Shown here one piece after another: positions 22,432 through 34,999 of a DNA stretch of 64,000 nucleotides. The stretch comes from Siphonodentalium dalli (lineage: Eukaryota > Mollusca > Scaphopoda > Gadilida > Siphonodentaliidae), in contig CP136063.1 of the NCBI GenBank assembly GCA_032622095.1, positions 37,300,106 through 37,364,105 on the forward strand, written 5' to 3'. A program made the translations under genes and the position numbers. Within the stretch, counting starts at the first letter, position 1. Each line of letters opens with the position of its first letter. The notes under the pieces are model-generated. The model was not told the origin of the DNA. It made no database searches and was given only the letters and a program-made list of their open reading frames with translations.

Positions 22432-23573
22432 TCTAGTTGGGTTTCATTTCAGAGAGTGGTACTAATAGTAATAACTTGATTTTGTCGGGCGGTAGGTTTA
22501 TTAACGGCCCTCCAGAAATGATTATCAGCCCTCGGGCCATTAATCATTTCTGGAGAACCGTTAATAAACCATAACGCCCTCCAAAATTAATTGTATATTA
22601 ATTGTTTGTATTCTTGTATTGTATAGTTATAAGCGATAGTGGGTCTAATTAACGTTTATTTGTGACAAAATTACACAATAACATTTCTGGTTAAAACAAT
22701 ATTTATTTCTACCCTCAAATAATAAAAGTATACATGAAACAAGAAATTGACCATTATGATTTATATGACAGATTAGAATAATTAGAATAGCATAGGGTGA
22801 AGAGTATCTAACAACAAGCGGATCACCGTTTATCTTAAAGATGGATTATATCCCCTCGGTGGCTTCTATATAGTAGAGTTACGCCCCCTCGATGGCATCT
22901 ATATAGCAGAGTTGGTAATTCCATCCCCTCGGTGGCTTCTTCGGTGAAACCCCTCCAAACCGGACCCTCCGAACCCCTCTCCATTCCGAACGAATTGTTC
23001 GGTCCGGAATTCACCCGAGTGCATTGTCAATAATGATTGCCTTTGTAATCCAAAAACTCTGTACTCCGAATACCGGACAGCTTTATTAGTCCATAAGTGA
23101 ACAAATACTCCAATCTTTACCTCCAAAATCCGAACGCTTCAAGCGTACTCCGAATACCGGACAGCTTTATTTGTCCATAAGTGAAAAATATACACTGATG
23201 TTTACCTCCAAAATTCGAACGCAATCAGTTAAAATGTAATTATGTGAACGTTTCCGCTTTTGTGTTGACCTGTGTGTGACCTCGATCACCGTCAGTGACA
23301 AAAGTTAGTTACAAACGGACGAACTGTTCTTGGTAGATTAATTTAGTCAAATTTATTCACAAATTAAAACGAATATAATGCCTGATAATAAAAAGATACT
23401 GTCGTATTTATATTTGATCTTATTCTAAATAAATTCCGAAAGCGTTACCAGACGACGCGCGTGAACATAGGTAATGTACTTTCGTATTATTGAATAAACG
23501 TACCAGTTTAATTAGCGGTCTTTTGTATCGGCAAAGCTTTGAAACTGATTAAACAACAGGGGTGCTATTCACC
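22432..23573. repeat. Long direct repeat A, right copy
   Basis: Same content and order as 16479-17618. It ends in GGGGTGCTATTCACC but is followed by AAGCGAG, the other terminus of element X, rather than by GGCTGGG. Thus both copies of A abut an X end, one of each kind. Confidence 0.85.
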
Positions 23574-26500
23574 AAGCGAGACTATTTTTTAAACCAGGTA
23601 GTTTATATGGTAGCGGCTGAACGCAAAGGTATCTTTGTTTTAGCGCAAACGACACACGCTGTCGATGGTGTGATTGATCCAATCTATGAGATTTGTCACC
23701 TGTCAATTGACGCCGTCTTACGACTAATTCACGAACACTCACCGGCCACAATCGGCAAGTCTAGCGGTATAATGTTTGGGTATAATTGTGTGGAGACTCA
23801 TGCTTGCGTTTATATATCTGCAGAATGAGTTTCAATGATATTAATGAGGTTTTTTTTAATTAGCACAGTGTGAAAATGAAGAGCCAAGAAGATAACGTCT
23901 CAGAAGAATTTTGTTTGTGTTTTGGTTCTGTTTGGATATTTCCCTGCTATTTCCAAAGAAATTTCTTTCCATGCATCATTTTTCCGGCGCTGGTGAATGG
24001 TGCAGGTTTCTTTGTTCTTTAATATTTTGATTCTTCTCTCCACAATGCCCAAAAAAGTATTACGCTCGTCGGCAGTGGGGGGGGGGGGGGGTGTCTGGAA
24101 AACAATTGCACATATAGGGCCCAAAAAGGTTTTTTTTCCGACCCCGAGGGACCCACCACCCCATTTGTGCAAATTTGTTCCTCCAAATGTTAGGGACCCA
24201 CCCCCTTTCTCATGTTTTTATCAAAATTTCAGAGTTTTTTAGCCGTTCTTCAATAACTGTGTTAACTGCCTTTCAATCCCATTCCACTATCCTTTTTTGG
24301 TGCAAAGTGTGTAAAATTAAGACTCAAGTAATAACATCCTTAATCGGTAAAGCACAGGTCAGAAAAACGAAAAATAAACTGTATTTCCAGGTGTTTCCTG
24401 GTGTATCCAGTATCTAACAACAATAATAAAGCATTGTGTAGGTACACTGTATGTCACAAATTGCCCTAGAGGCATTATAGCCTTAATATATCGAGCGTGT
24501 TTAGTCTGACAGAGAACACTGGCCAGTGTAAATAGTAGTAAACAGGTCAGGGGTTCTACAATTATTTGTGCATGATCAAAGAACTCTTTAGTCTTATTCA
24601 CCAGGGTGGGTGAGTAGGGGATTTGTGTTGGTTAGGTATACACATAGATATATGGTTATTATACCCCCGATATTAGTCGGCGGGTATATAGTTGACGTCT
24701 CGAGCCGTCCGTGTGTCCGTCCGTACAAACATTTTGCATCATAACTCAAGAGTCGGTTGTCATATTTTGATGCTCTATGACATGTGACGGACCAGAAATG
24801 GGGAACGAATATGCATAATATCACGGATTGTGAGTACCAATGCCTACCAGAGTTATCCATGGGCCCTGTTTATGAAATTCAATCCGTACAAAGTTTTTGC
24901 CATATAAGTTGAAGTGTCGGTTGTCGAATTTTGAAGTGGTTTGGTATGGTGATAGACCTGAATGATACGGGAATGATGTGTGCATATATTACTGCATATC
25001 ACAGGTTTTGCCTGTCGATGCATACCAGAGCTACCAACTTGGTTCCATCCGTAAACACATTTTGCATTATTATAACTCAACCATTTGTATGTATATTTGT
25101 GCACTAGAGTCTGCAGTATAGTCTCAGTCAGATTTTATTCTTGATTTTAGTTTGAACTTTGAAGACATTGAAGAATGTCATTTCTCAAAGCATCTGAATG
25201 CATCACATTATTTCAGTTCATATATTTGTAAGCGATAACAGTATACAATTAGTATTGTAGTTTAGTCTTGTTGAGCAGTATTTAAGCTTGAAGATGAAGT
25301 TCGTAAATTCAAGGAGAATAGCGTCACCTTTAGTTGGGATTGTCTGAACAATAAACAGTAACGGCCATTCATCATAACCAATTCAGTTTTATTTGGATAA
25401 GTGCTGCAAATTAACATTACTTGCAATCATTAAAAAGATGAGAAATAACCAGAAGGAATGAAATTGATTGCATGCCGGAACAAGACAGTATTTCAGACAT
25501 TCGAAATTTATGAGATACCCTTTTCAATTTCATGTTATGCAACAATCGGGTCAATGATATCTAGTCATCATTGAGTATTCACCATGTAGTATTTGTGATA
25601 CAGTTTTATTTTATTTTATTACTTTTATTCGGGTAATACAACTGGGTAATACATTAATTTTTTTCACTAAATTACGGTTTTCCACTGAGAAGTGGGACGG
25701 GATCCTGTGATATCCAGAATGTTGCTAAATCTGAGGCTAAATAGTCACTATAGATGTCCATATAGCCATATGCCAACAAACATGAGACTAACATGCTTAC
25801 AAACAACATTACATGGTCAGTAGTTGTAAATTGTTTGAAAAAAAAACCATTTTAGAAAAAATATTACAAGCACGATTGTTTCGGCCTCTGGACCACCCAC
25901 CCACCCCGGCCCTATATACGGATTTTTTTTGTAGACCCCCTCATGTCGTCGGTGGTATATTTTGCCCCACGTCGTTTTCCTCGGTTGCTCATTGTTGAAT
26001 AGCACCCCAGGCTGGGTTTATAATATAGTCCAGGTAGTTTTACGAGGCGACGCTCAATGCGAAGCTATCGGTGGACATATCGATGGGAAGACATCGCCGC
26101 GCTATATAGGATTATCCAATCAAGGTGATTGGTGTCAATCATAGATTGACCACCGGTCACATAAACATGCTGCGTGTAGCAGTACACGTTTGTACACATT
26201 TCAACAACGAGCAACCGAGGAAAAGGACGTGGGGCAAAATATACCACCGACGACATGAGGGGGTCTACAAAAAAAATCCGTATATAGGGCCGGGGTGGGT
26301 GGGTGGTCCAGAGGCCGAAACAATCGTGCTTGTAATTTTTTTTCCAAAATGGGTTTTTGTTTTCAAACAATTTACAAGTACTGACCATGTAATGTTGTTT
26401 GTAAGCATGTTAGTATCATGTTTGTTGGTATATGGCTATATAGACACCTATAGTGACTATTTAGCCTCAGATTTAGCAACATTCTGGATTTCACAGGATC

Positions 26501-28637
26501 CCGTCCCACTTCTCAGTGGAAAACCGTAATTTAGTCAAAAAAATTAATGTATTACCCAGTTGTATTACCCGCATAAAAGTAATAAAATAAAAAAAACTGT
26601 ATCACAAATACTACATGGTGAATACTCAATGATGACTAGATATCATTGACCCGATTGTTGCATAACATGAAATTTAAAAGGGTATCTCATAAATTTCTAA
26701 TGTCTGAAATACTGTCTTGTTCTGGCATGCAATCAATTTCATTCCTTCTGGTTATTTCTCATCTTTTTAATGATTGCATGCAAGTAATGTTAATTTGCAG
26801 CACTTATCCAAATAAAACTGAATTGGTTATGATGAATGGCCGTTACTGTTTATTGTTCAGGCAATCCCAACTGAAGGTGACGCTATTCTCCTTGAATTTA
26901 CGAACTTCATCTTGAAGCTTAAATACTGCTCAACAAGACTAAACTACAATACTAATTGTATACTGTTATCGCTTACAAATATATGAACTGAAATAATGTG
27001 ATGCATTCAGATGCTTTGAAAAATGACATTCTTCAATGTCTTCAAAGTTCAAACTAAAATCAAGAATAAAATCTGACTGAGACTATACTGCAGACTCTAG
27101 TGCACAATATACATACAAATGGTTGAGTTATAATAATGCAAAATGTGTTTACGGATGGAACCAAGTTGGTAGCTCTGGTATGCATCGACAGGCAAAACCT
27201 GTGATATGCAGTAATATCTGCACACATCATTCCCGTATCATTCAGGTCTATCACCATACCAAACCACTTCAAAATTCGACAACCGACACTTCAACTTATA
27301 TGGCAAAAACTTTGTACGGATTAAATTTCATAAACAGGGCCCATGGATAACTCTGGTAGGCATTGGTACTCACAATCCGTGATATTATGAATATTCGTTC
27401 CCCATTTCTGGTCCGTCACATGTCATAGAGCATCAAAATATGACAACCGACTCTTGAGTTATGATGCAAAATGTTTGTACGGACGGACACACGGACGGCT
27501 CGAGACGTCAACTATATACCCGCCGACTAATATCGGGGGTATAATAACCATATGTGTATACATAACCAACACAATTCCCCTCCTCACCCACCCTGGTGAA
27601 TAAGACTAAAGAGTTCTTTGATCATGCACAAATAATTGTAGAAACCCTGACCTGTTTACTACTATTTACACTGGCCAGTGTTCTCTGTCAGACTAAACAC
27701 GCTCGATATATTAAGGCTATAATGCGGTCTAGGGCAATTTGTTACACACAGTGTACCTATATACACAATGCTTTATTATTGTTGTTAGATACTGGAAACA
27801 CCAGGAAACACCTGGAGATACAGTTTATTTTTCGTTTTTCTGACCTGTGCTTTACCGATTAAGGATGTTATTGCTTGAGTCTTAATTTTACACACTTTGC
27901 ACCAAAAAAGGATAGTGGAAAGGCATTGAAAGGCAGTTAACACAGTTATTGAAGAACGACTAAAAAACTCTGAAATTTTTATAAAAACATGAGAAAGGGG
28001 GTGGGTCCCTAACATTTGGAGGAACAAATTTGCACAAATGGAGTGGTGTGTCCCTCGGGGTCGGAAAAAAAACTTTTTGGGCCCTATATATGTGCAATTG
28101 TTTTGCAGACCCCCCCCCCCCACCCACTGCCGACGAGCGTAACACTTTTTTGGGCATTTTGGAGAGAAGAATCAAAATATTAAAGAACAAAGAAACCGGC
28201 ACCATTCACCAGCGCCGGAAAAATGATGCATGGAAAGAAATTTATTTGGAAATAGCAGGGAAATATCCAAACAGAACCAAAACACAAACAAAATTCTTCT
28301 GAGAAGTTATCTTGTTGGCTCTTCATTTTCACACTGTGCTAATTAAAAAAACCTCATTAATATCATTGAAACTCATTCTGCATTAAACCCAAGCATGAGT
28401 CTCCACACAATTATACCCAAAAATTATACCTCTATACTTGCCGATTGTGGCCGGTGAGTGTTCGTGAATTAGTCGTAAGACGGCGTCAATTGACAGGTGA
28501 CAAATTTGATAGATTGGATCAATCACACCATCGACAGCTTGTGTCGTTTGCGCTAAAGCAAAGATACCTTTGCGTTCAGCCGCTACCATATAAACTACCT
28601 GGTTTATAAAATAGTCTCGCTTGGTGAATAGCACCCC
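23559..28637. mobile_element. Head-to-head dimer of TIR element X (5.08-kb palindrome)
   Basis: The left arm 23559-25999 and right arm 26200-28637 are inverted copies of about 2.44 kb with only scattered differences. The right half (about 26009-28637) reads as one X element from GGCTGGGTTTATAATATAG to CTCGCTTGGTGAATAGCACC. The left half is the inverse of X but lacks about 190 bp near its inner end, where GGGGTGCTATTC is joined directly to AACAATGAGCAACC. X therefore has 15-bp ends GGGGTGCTATTCACC. Inside are a G-run, ACCCCCGATATTAGTCGG with a CGTCCGTGTGTCCGTCC run, and no recognisable transposase. The ~85-codon frames near both ends are mirror copies and probably non-coding. No target duplication is seen. 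Confidence 0.75.
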
Positions 28638-28844
28638 AGGTGTCTAATTGGATACGCCTAAACCAGAATTGGATACATGCAGAAACAGATAGATACATGT
28701 TTACTTATATCACAAACTGATTGAACAATGGTGACTTCACATGCAGTTAGAGCAGTGACAGGTTGTTTATATATCAGCTATTGTGCTGGAATGGACTCTT
28801 TGTTTTATAACAATTGTCCAAACTAAACACTTATTCAATGCAGT
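28638..28844. other. Short spacer
   Basis: Between element X and the minisatellite. It holds AATTGGATAC twice (about 28646 and 28668) and nothing else I can support. Confidence 0.3.
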
Positions 28845-29425
28845 AGAGTTGGTAATTACATCCCTATGGTGGCTTCTATATAGTCGAGTTATATACCATC
28901 GGTAGCTTCTATATAGTATAGTTATATCTCCTCGGTGGCTTCTATATATTATAGTTATATCCCATCGGTAGCTTCTATATAGTAGAGTTACATCCCCTGG
29001 ATGGCTTATATATATTATAGTTGTACCCCCTCGGTAGTGTCTATATAGTACAGTTACATCCCCTCGGTCGGTAGTGTCTATATAGTACAGTGACATCCCT
29101 CGGTGGCTTCTATATAGTAGTTACATCCCCTCGGTGGCTTCTATATAGTAGAGTTATATACCCTCGGTAGCTTCTATATAGTAGAGTTATATCCCCTCGG
29201 TGGCTTCTATATATTATAGTTATATCCCATCGGTAGCTTCTATATAGTAGAGTTACATCCCCTGGATGGCTTATATATATTATAGTTGTATCCCCTCGGT
29301 AGTGTCTATATAGTACAGTTACATCCCCTCGGTCGGTAGTTTCTATATAGTACAGTGACATCCCCTCGGTGGCTTCTATATAGTAGAGTTGCATCCCCTC
29401 GGTGGCTTCTATATAGTAGAGTTAC
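28845..29425. repeat. ~33-bp minisatellite
   Basis: About 17 copies of a unit like CCCCTCGGTGGCTTCTATAT followed by AGTAGAGTTACAT. A block of eight or nine units (from about 28905) is repeated at about 29150, including the same variants (CATCGGTAGC, CTGGATGGCTTATATATATT, CGGTCGGTAGT), so the array has a higher-order repeat of about 250 bp. The same unit occurs two to three times in each copy of repeat A (about 16895 and 22850). Minus-strand open frames here are simply the repeat translated. Confidence 0.85.
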
Positions 29426-29464
29426 AACGTGTAAGCGATTGTAGGACACGCTTGGGCAATATTT

Positions 29465-30000
29465 ACCACGTTACATATTTTGGCGGCCATTTTGGCAGCC
29501 ATATTGAGCCAAAGTAAGAATTTTGGTTCCACTGAGTTGGAATATTCATGGATAATCATATGCATCACTTACATTATAAAGTTCTGTTCATTTCTTTTTG
29601 AAATATGACTAGAATCCCAATTGTGTCTTTTGTGAAATTGTTTACCGCGTTCCGGAAGGGGCTAGGACTCCAATAAGTGCATATTTAATCAGTTAATATA
29701 CAAATGAAAAATAAAGTCACATTACTCAACCAGTTCCAAACAGCATGAATCGACGTAGAAGATATTTGTGAAAAAATCATTATTTCAACTTCCGGCGGCC
29801 ATATTAGTGACCATCTTGGATGGTGAGTTTCAATTTTGCCCCAAGAAGTGTCATTATGTCTTAGCTTCACGAAAAAAATATACATTCGTATACATTTCAC
29901 AAGATTTCCCACTATAATTTGCATAAAACTGACTAAGGGTCTGGTCTGAAAAACGGCGGCCATGATGGACGCCATTTTGTCTGGAGACTATACGGTCACT
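29465..30000. repeat. Dispersed repeat B, forward copy
   Basis: Similar, inverted, to about 40030-40600. Shared blocks include GGCGGCCATTTTGGCAGCCAT, ACTAGAATCCCAA, ACCGCGTTC, AATAAAGTCACA, CCAGTTCCAAACAGCA, TGTCTTAGCTTCAC and GCCATATT-GACGCCAT. No coding sequence is recognised; the 96-codon minus frame at 29685-29975 is within it. Confidence 0.7.
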
Positions 30001-30338
30001 TTTTGTTCTTGTGAACATTGCTTAAAAGTTGAAGGACATAATAAGGAACAAAATGAGTGGGGTGAAGTTAAGTCCCAGGGGGTGCAATGGTACCCATATT
30101 AGCTCCAGGACTACACAGACACTACTGCTAAATGTTTAGTGACTTTGGTCTGGCTGGGCCATGTTTAAACCAGCGATGATGAATGCGCCATTTAGACTTG
30201 CGGTCTCGGGTTCGAACCACGAAGTTATATTATGACAAACGGTGGTTTAAACCTAGAGGTTTTATACGCAGACCAGGTTTAATTGTAATTGTAATTTTCT
30301 CTATAATTATTGGATTTTTATCTCGTAATCTGATGTTA
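30001..30338. other. Short non-coding stretch
   Basis: Downstream of dispersed repeat B and below the candidate gene on the minus strand. A B-box-like GGTTCGAACC occurs near 30213 but no tRNA fold was found around it. Confidence 0.3.
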
Positions 30339-30630
30339 TTATCGCTGGATACATAGAGGATATCTAGTGTTGTGTATGTAAGCAGTATTATGCACCGATG
30401 GCATGCCTGGAAGTAACAGTTAACAGCATATGCAGCACAGTTGATTACCCGACAACCAGATCTCTCACCAGACTCACCACTTCTGATGCACTTCTGATTC
30501 CTTTGCCTTTGATATTGCAGCGATGTTTGATGATCATCTTCAAAGATTTCTGTGGGCATCATGCTCTGGTTGGCCGCGAGCGAAAATAAACATTTGTCGC
30601 GGTCACGAATGACGTATTTTTCGGTATCTA
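30339..30630 (-). CDS. Candidate two-exon gene fragment, unknown product
   Basis: Exon a, 30630 down to 30478, follows a strong acceptor (GTGTTTTTTTTAG) and ends at a donor AGTG/GTGAGT. It encodes DTEKYVIRDRDKCLFSLAA, NQSMMPTEIFEDDHQ and RQRNQKCIRS. Exon b, 30406 down to the TAA at 30339-30341, follows acceptor GTTACTTCCAG and, in the phase left by exon a, encodes GMPSVHNTAYIHNTRYP and LCIQR. Both junctions and the phase agree, which is the whole case; I recognise no domain. The intron would be only 71 bp. Upstream exons would lie above 30630 but none is evident. Confidence 0.35.
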
Positions 30631-31102
30631 CTAAAAAAAACACTACATATTCTTTTTATTATACGCATATCCAAAGAAATTCACCATTTACGACGTTAAA
30701 TGATCCCACAATCGTCTTCAATCGATGCATCATTTTGAAGCCATCAGCTGTTCGATGCCTGTTCACGCAATGCTACTTCACCATCCGCAAAATAAAAAAT
30801 ATAGTTCCCGTATTCTTACCTTTATTTTCCCCATAAATATGTCGAATTTCAACATAATCTAGATTTTAATTATAACTGTAATATCAGTGAATATAATATA
30901 AATTAGAATATCATAATGGGTTCTTTCCATTTGTCCTTCTTCAACAGTACAAACCGGAAACAGTATGCTGGTACAAGTGAATCGGTCGCAAGCGCGAGCT
31001 AGTGTGAAAGTATATTCTTCTATATCCCCTTCTGGGTGATATCAATATTTATCTATAATTTTTTCTCTATAATTCACCGTTGCAATGATCGTATAATAAT
31101 AT
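30631..31102. other. Non-coding stretch
   Basis: No repeat partner or supported gene seen. The open frame at 30552-30836 overlaps the minus-strand candidate exon and is treated as a shadow. Confidence 0.3.
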
Positions 31103-31221
31103 ACAGTTATCGCCCGCGATTGAGTGAGACACGGGGATTAGTCGCCCGCTCGAGACCTGACATTCCAGGTCGAGAGCGGCGACAAATCCCCGTGTCTCAC
31201 GAAAACAAGGGTGATAACTGT
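31103..31221. repeat. 119-bp imperfect palindrome
   Basis: ACAGTTATCGCCC at the left pairs with GGGTGATAACTGT at the right. Inner arms GTGAGACACGGGGATT and AATCCCCGTGTCTCAC are perfect, and so are the central CGACCTGG-type parts with small mismatches. It could be a small foldback MITE or a hairpin RNA source. Confidence 0.8.
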
Positions 31222-33266
31222 TTTGTTATCTGACAAAGGAGTACACACGAACCTCCTTAATAGCAGACATAAATGCGCGCATATATTCCTTAATCCAGTT
31301 CGAAAAGTTAATTTTATGTTGGAATCATCGCTATTTAGAAAATAAAACATTCATAATCTGGATCAATTAACAGACCCATCATTTGCGCAGATATTCTCCG
31401 GTCAGTTTGCTGGTTGCATTGTGGAAATCGGTTCACGGAAAGAGGAGTAAAGCAATTTCGAAGTTGAGTAGCCATGCAGCGAAATGTTCGGTTTCGTTTC
31501 AAATGAGCGTGAAGACGCCGACAGACGTGTTAATTTCCAGAATGCTAAAATGAGGAACAAACACGTTGTAGTAGTGCAAAAATAAATTGACATCTGTCAC
31601 AGATCGTTACGCAACATACGGGTATTCTCTGAAGTCTGGGGAATGTATTGAAGAAAAGAAATAATCAATTGATAAACAGCAAAGAGTGGCTATTTGATCT
31701 AGTACATAAACGTAGTTGTAACGTATGTACATCGTATGTGCAATTGTCTGCAGCATACTAACTGCATAATAAGGTTTATCTATTTGTCCCACGGTCTTTA
31801 TTATTGATATAAAAGGTCCAATATGAATATTACACCTTATAACAGATGTGTGTCTGTGATAACACCATTTATACATAGCGTGCTTTAATTGCAAATAAAA
31901 AAACACACACTTATGCAAATTAGCAAACACCACAGTTCGCGGTTCGCGGTTCGCAATTCTGAAAGTGGAGTCAATTTTTAGACAATTCCATTTACACGTA
32001 TGTGTAAAGAACGAATAAATGATAAACATGAGTCGTCTACAGTGCACTCTAGGTTATACAATGTAGTCCGATCAATACCCGGACTATAAAACGCACTGGC
32101 GGCAGTATCATCGTAAAGAGATTATCTAAAGGCACATACGCCATACTACTATGGTATACATGTATCGTATACATAGTATATTTTCAAATTATTTAATATA
32201 GAAGTACATTGCTGGTTCGTTTCGAATGGCATATATGCATGGCATTTAAAATTGGTTATATATTCCATCACATGTTGTGCCACCCTAAGTGTAACAAATG
32301 TGTGATAACAAGACATCTTTATCACGACAAATCGCATCTGCCATTGCTTAACAAGAAAACCATAATCAGAAATGGTAACGCCCTCAAGATCATATTATTA
32401 GCCATAAATATAAATTATAATATAAAATATATTGGCTACATGAATTCACCCCCATCAGAATTCCGTTAAAACAACCAATCCTTCGAATTAGTACAAACAA
32501 CTACGGCTTATTACTGCAGGTTTCTCATTCACCACACCAGAAAGGTTCTAAATGCGGATAAAAAATCGGAGGTATTGTGTTCCCGCCAAGAGTGCATGGT
32601 CCAGCCATTGTTCATACCTAAAGATCGAAAGCAATTAACGCGGTCATAATTATTACATGCTGCAACTATAATACCATCACAACACAACCATCAGTGGGCT
32701 GCAGAACGAAACATATCTATAAAAGTTGAAATATAAGACTTACAAATTATCTTTTAAATTTCTTTTATTGGTAATTGACATAGCTTATCACAAACCAAAA
32801 ATCAACATTATTGACATAATAATGTAAAGGACAATAAACGAAATTGAAATTCCCAACTACACCGGTTACCGGTGACCGGCCCCTTAATCGCGCAGTTCGA
32901 CTTTTAAACTAATAATCCAGTGACAGTCCTCCTGATCGCGAATTTCGACTTTTACACTAATAAATCGAAGAAAAAAAACATAAAACCTACATGGGACCAC
33001 GGAATTTTATAATTTTTGCCACAGTATACACGCGGGCGTGCTAATATAAAAAGTAAGAGTCCTCCAAAACATCGGTTTTCATGTGTCGTTATCGTCATTA
33101 GTCAGTCGATTGACTGAACATGTTTTATTCATAACCCAAATAATAAGTTGAAAATGTTCTTGTAGTTTGATTTTCAAACAGTTTATTGGGGGAATTTATT
33201 GTATTTGGAGCAATATTTGCATATTTTCAAAATTTTGGACTGAAATTGCCATCAGTTGGAAATTTT
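31222..33266. other. Unassigned AT-rich stretch
   Basis: I find no repeat copy elsewhere in the window and no exon with both good splice sites. The 146-codon minus frame at 31607-32047 lacks protein-like character. A short self-complementary run ACCGGTTACCGGTGACCGG lies at about 32860. Confidence 0.35.
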
Positions 33267-34553
33267 GAGACTGATCCACAACTGTCCACAGCCGATTTTC
33301 GGTAAAACCAAAGCCAATAATGAATATAAAACCAAAAAGGAGCCATCAAATAATTATAGGTTACTTCTAACCTCAAATAAAGTTTGAGTCCGTTCAGTGG
33401 ACGCGCTGCTGATGTCCGAAAAATGAAACATTGACGTCGGGTGGTTCACCAATCAACAAGGCTTCTGTGGTGTCAGGTTGGAAATTTCCAACACTTGGAA
33501 ACCTTGTGTCCTGGTCCATCCCCCGTGGCCAGTCAAACACTGCTAGTTAGTATAAGAAAACAATAGTGTCCTACATTTAGTCAACATCGTCATTGGAATT
33601 GTCATCAGTTGGACAATTTCCAACCTCAGTGGGGTGTCAGGTTTGAAATTTCCAACTCGAGGAATGCTTCAGGTTAGTCTAGGTGCTAGTATTTTGCGAT
33701 TTTCTTGTTCAGATATAAAAAAAAATTTGCACACCGGGCCGAACCATGATCGGCCAGGTGTGTCATGGTCCCTCCCCTGGCCAATAGAAAACTGCTGATT
33801 AATTTAAGGAAGCAAACATTTACTATATTTGGTCAAAATGTGGACTGAAATGGTCATCAGTTGGAGATTTTTTCGAATCTAAGGGTGTGAGGTTTGAAAT
33901 TTTCAAGGTCAAATATCTGAATGTTTTGATACCGGGTATATAGAACAATGGTTTATGAATATATAGGCTATTAGGCCTGAGTTTTGAGGTGCAATGGGGT
34001 GTAAAATGGAGTTACGCAAAATTTGTGTTTGGTCTGATTCAAGGGGGGGGGGGGGGTGCAGTTGGAATTTCCTAAATGGACACCCCCTAACGAAGACCCT
34101 CTAGCCACGTCCCTGGCTGGTGTATCATGAAGCTGATGGCTACCAGAAGTAAAACTGGAAAAATCAGCACGGCCAATGGAGATATTAAGTGGTTGGATAG
34201 ATGCATTTGGAAATTTTGAACATTCAATATAAAAATGACTAATGAATATAGGGCTGATATTGGAGCCGGCATCGAACGACCTTAATTGTATCGGTGTCAG
34301 TGCCGATTTAACACACCTTTGCATGCCTGGCTAAGCTGATTGCTGTTCACCTCAGAAGCCTTGTTGATTGGTGAACCACCCGACGTCAATGTTTCATTTT
34401 TCGGACATCAGCAGCGCGTCCACTGAACGGACTCAAACTTTATTTGAGGTTAGAAGTAACCTGTAATTATTTGATGGCTCCTTTTTGGTTTTATATTCAT
34501 TATTGGCTTTGGTTTTACCGAAAATCGGCTGTGGACAGTTGTGGATCAGTCTC
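33267..34553. mobile_element. Foldback element with 206-bp inverted arms
   Basis: Arms 33267-33472 and 34348-34553 are nearly exact inverses: GACTGATCCACAACTGTCC at the outer ends, TTCAGTGGACGCGCTGCTGA in the middle, AATCAACAAGGCTTCTG at the inner ends. The 875-bp interior has repeated TCATCAGTTGGA and TGTCAGGTTTGAAATTTCCA motifs (about 33455-33670 and 33845-33900) but no coding sequence. No clear target duplication at the outer ends. Confidence 0.8.
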
Positions 34554-34639
34554 ACTTTCCAATGAAGGAAATTACCAATTGTTCGCAGCTGTCCAAAAAT
34601 ATATTATAAACTCATTGCGATTTGGCGATGAACAGATGC

Positions 34640-34992
34640 ACTACATTTAGTGAACATTATCAGTTGTGTATTAATTTAAATTGAGAACAACATGTACTAA
34701 ACATAAACATATGATATAAAACTAACTTCCCTTACCCCATACCAATCTTGAACATTCCATATTGTATTTGTGTATTTTGTCAGATTTCTTTTTGTATTGT
34801 GGTCAACATTTATGTACTTAAATTTTTCATCTGTGCATCACCATCTTTTCCCGGGGAGAGGAGCTCCACCTAAGTTGTTATAACTTGTGCTCCAATCCCT
34901 ATTCGCTCATCCTACATTATTGTGTTATAAATGTTTTGTTTGATATGTTAATATGGGATGAACAATAAAATATGAAACAAACAAACAAGACA
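34640..34992 (+). mobile_element. Possible 3' end of a 5'-truncated LINE
   Basis: A non-coding stretch ending in GGGATGAACAATAAAATATG followed by an AAAC-type repeat (AAACAAACAAACAAG). An AATAAA followed by a short tetranucleotide tail is common for LINE 3' ends. There is no reading frame to confirm it. Confidence 0.3.
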
Positions 34993-34999
34993 GTTGCGA

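Noticed and set aside
16479-23573. LTR retrotransposon interpretation of the A repeats
   Set aside because: The enclosed ORF2 has an EEP endonuclease and non-LTR RT with no protease, integrase or RNase H order, and the A copies do not show TG/CA ends, primer-binding site or polypurine tract.
23562-28634. ~85-codon frames at both outer ends of the X palindrome (MVAAERKGIF region)
   Set aside because: They start with non-ATG codons, are mirror copies of one another, and overlap an open frame on the other strand; no sign of selection.
28767-29394. Tyr/Arg-rich minus-strand ORFs of 94-109 residues
   Set aside because: Direct translation of the 33-bp minisatellite.
31607-32047. 146-codon minus-strand ORF
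   Set aside because: No domain, odd composition, no splice or promoter support and no homologous copy in the window; likely chance in AT-rich DNA.
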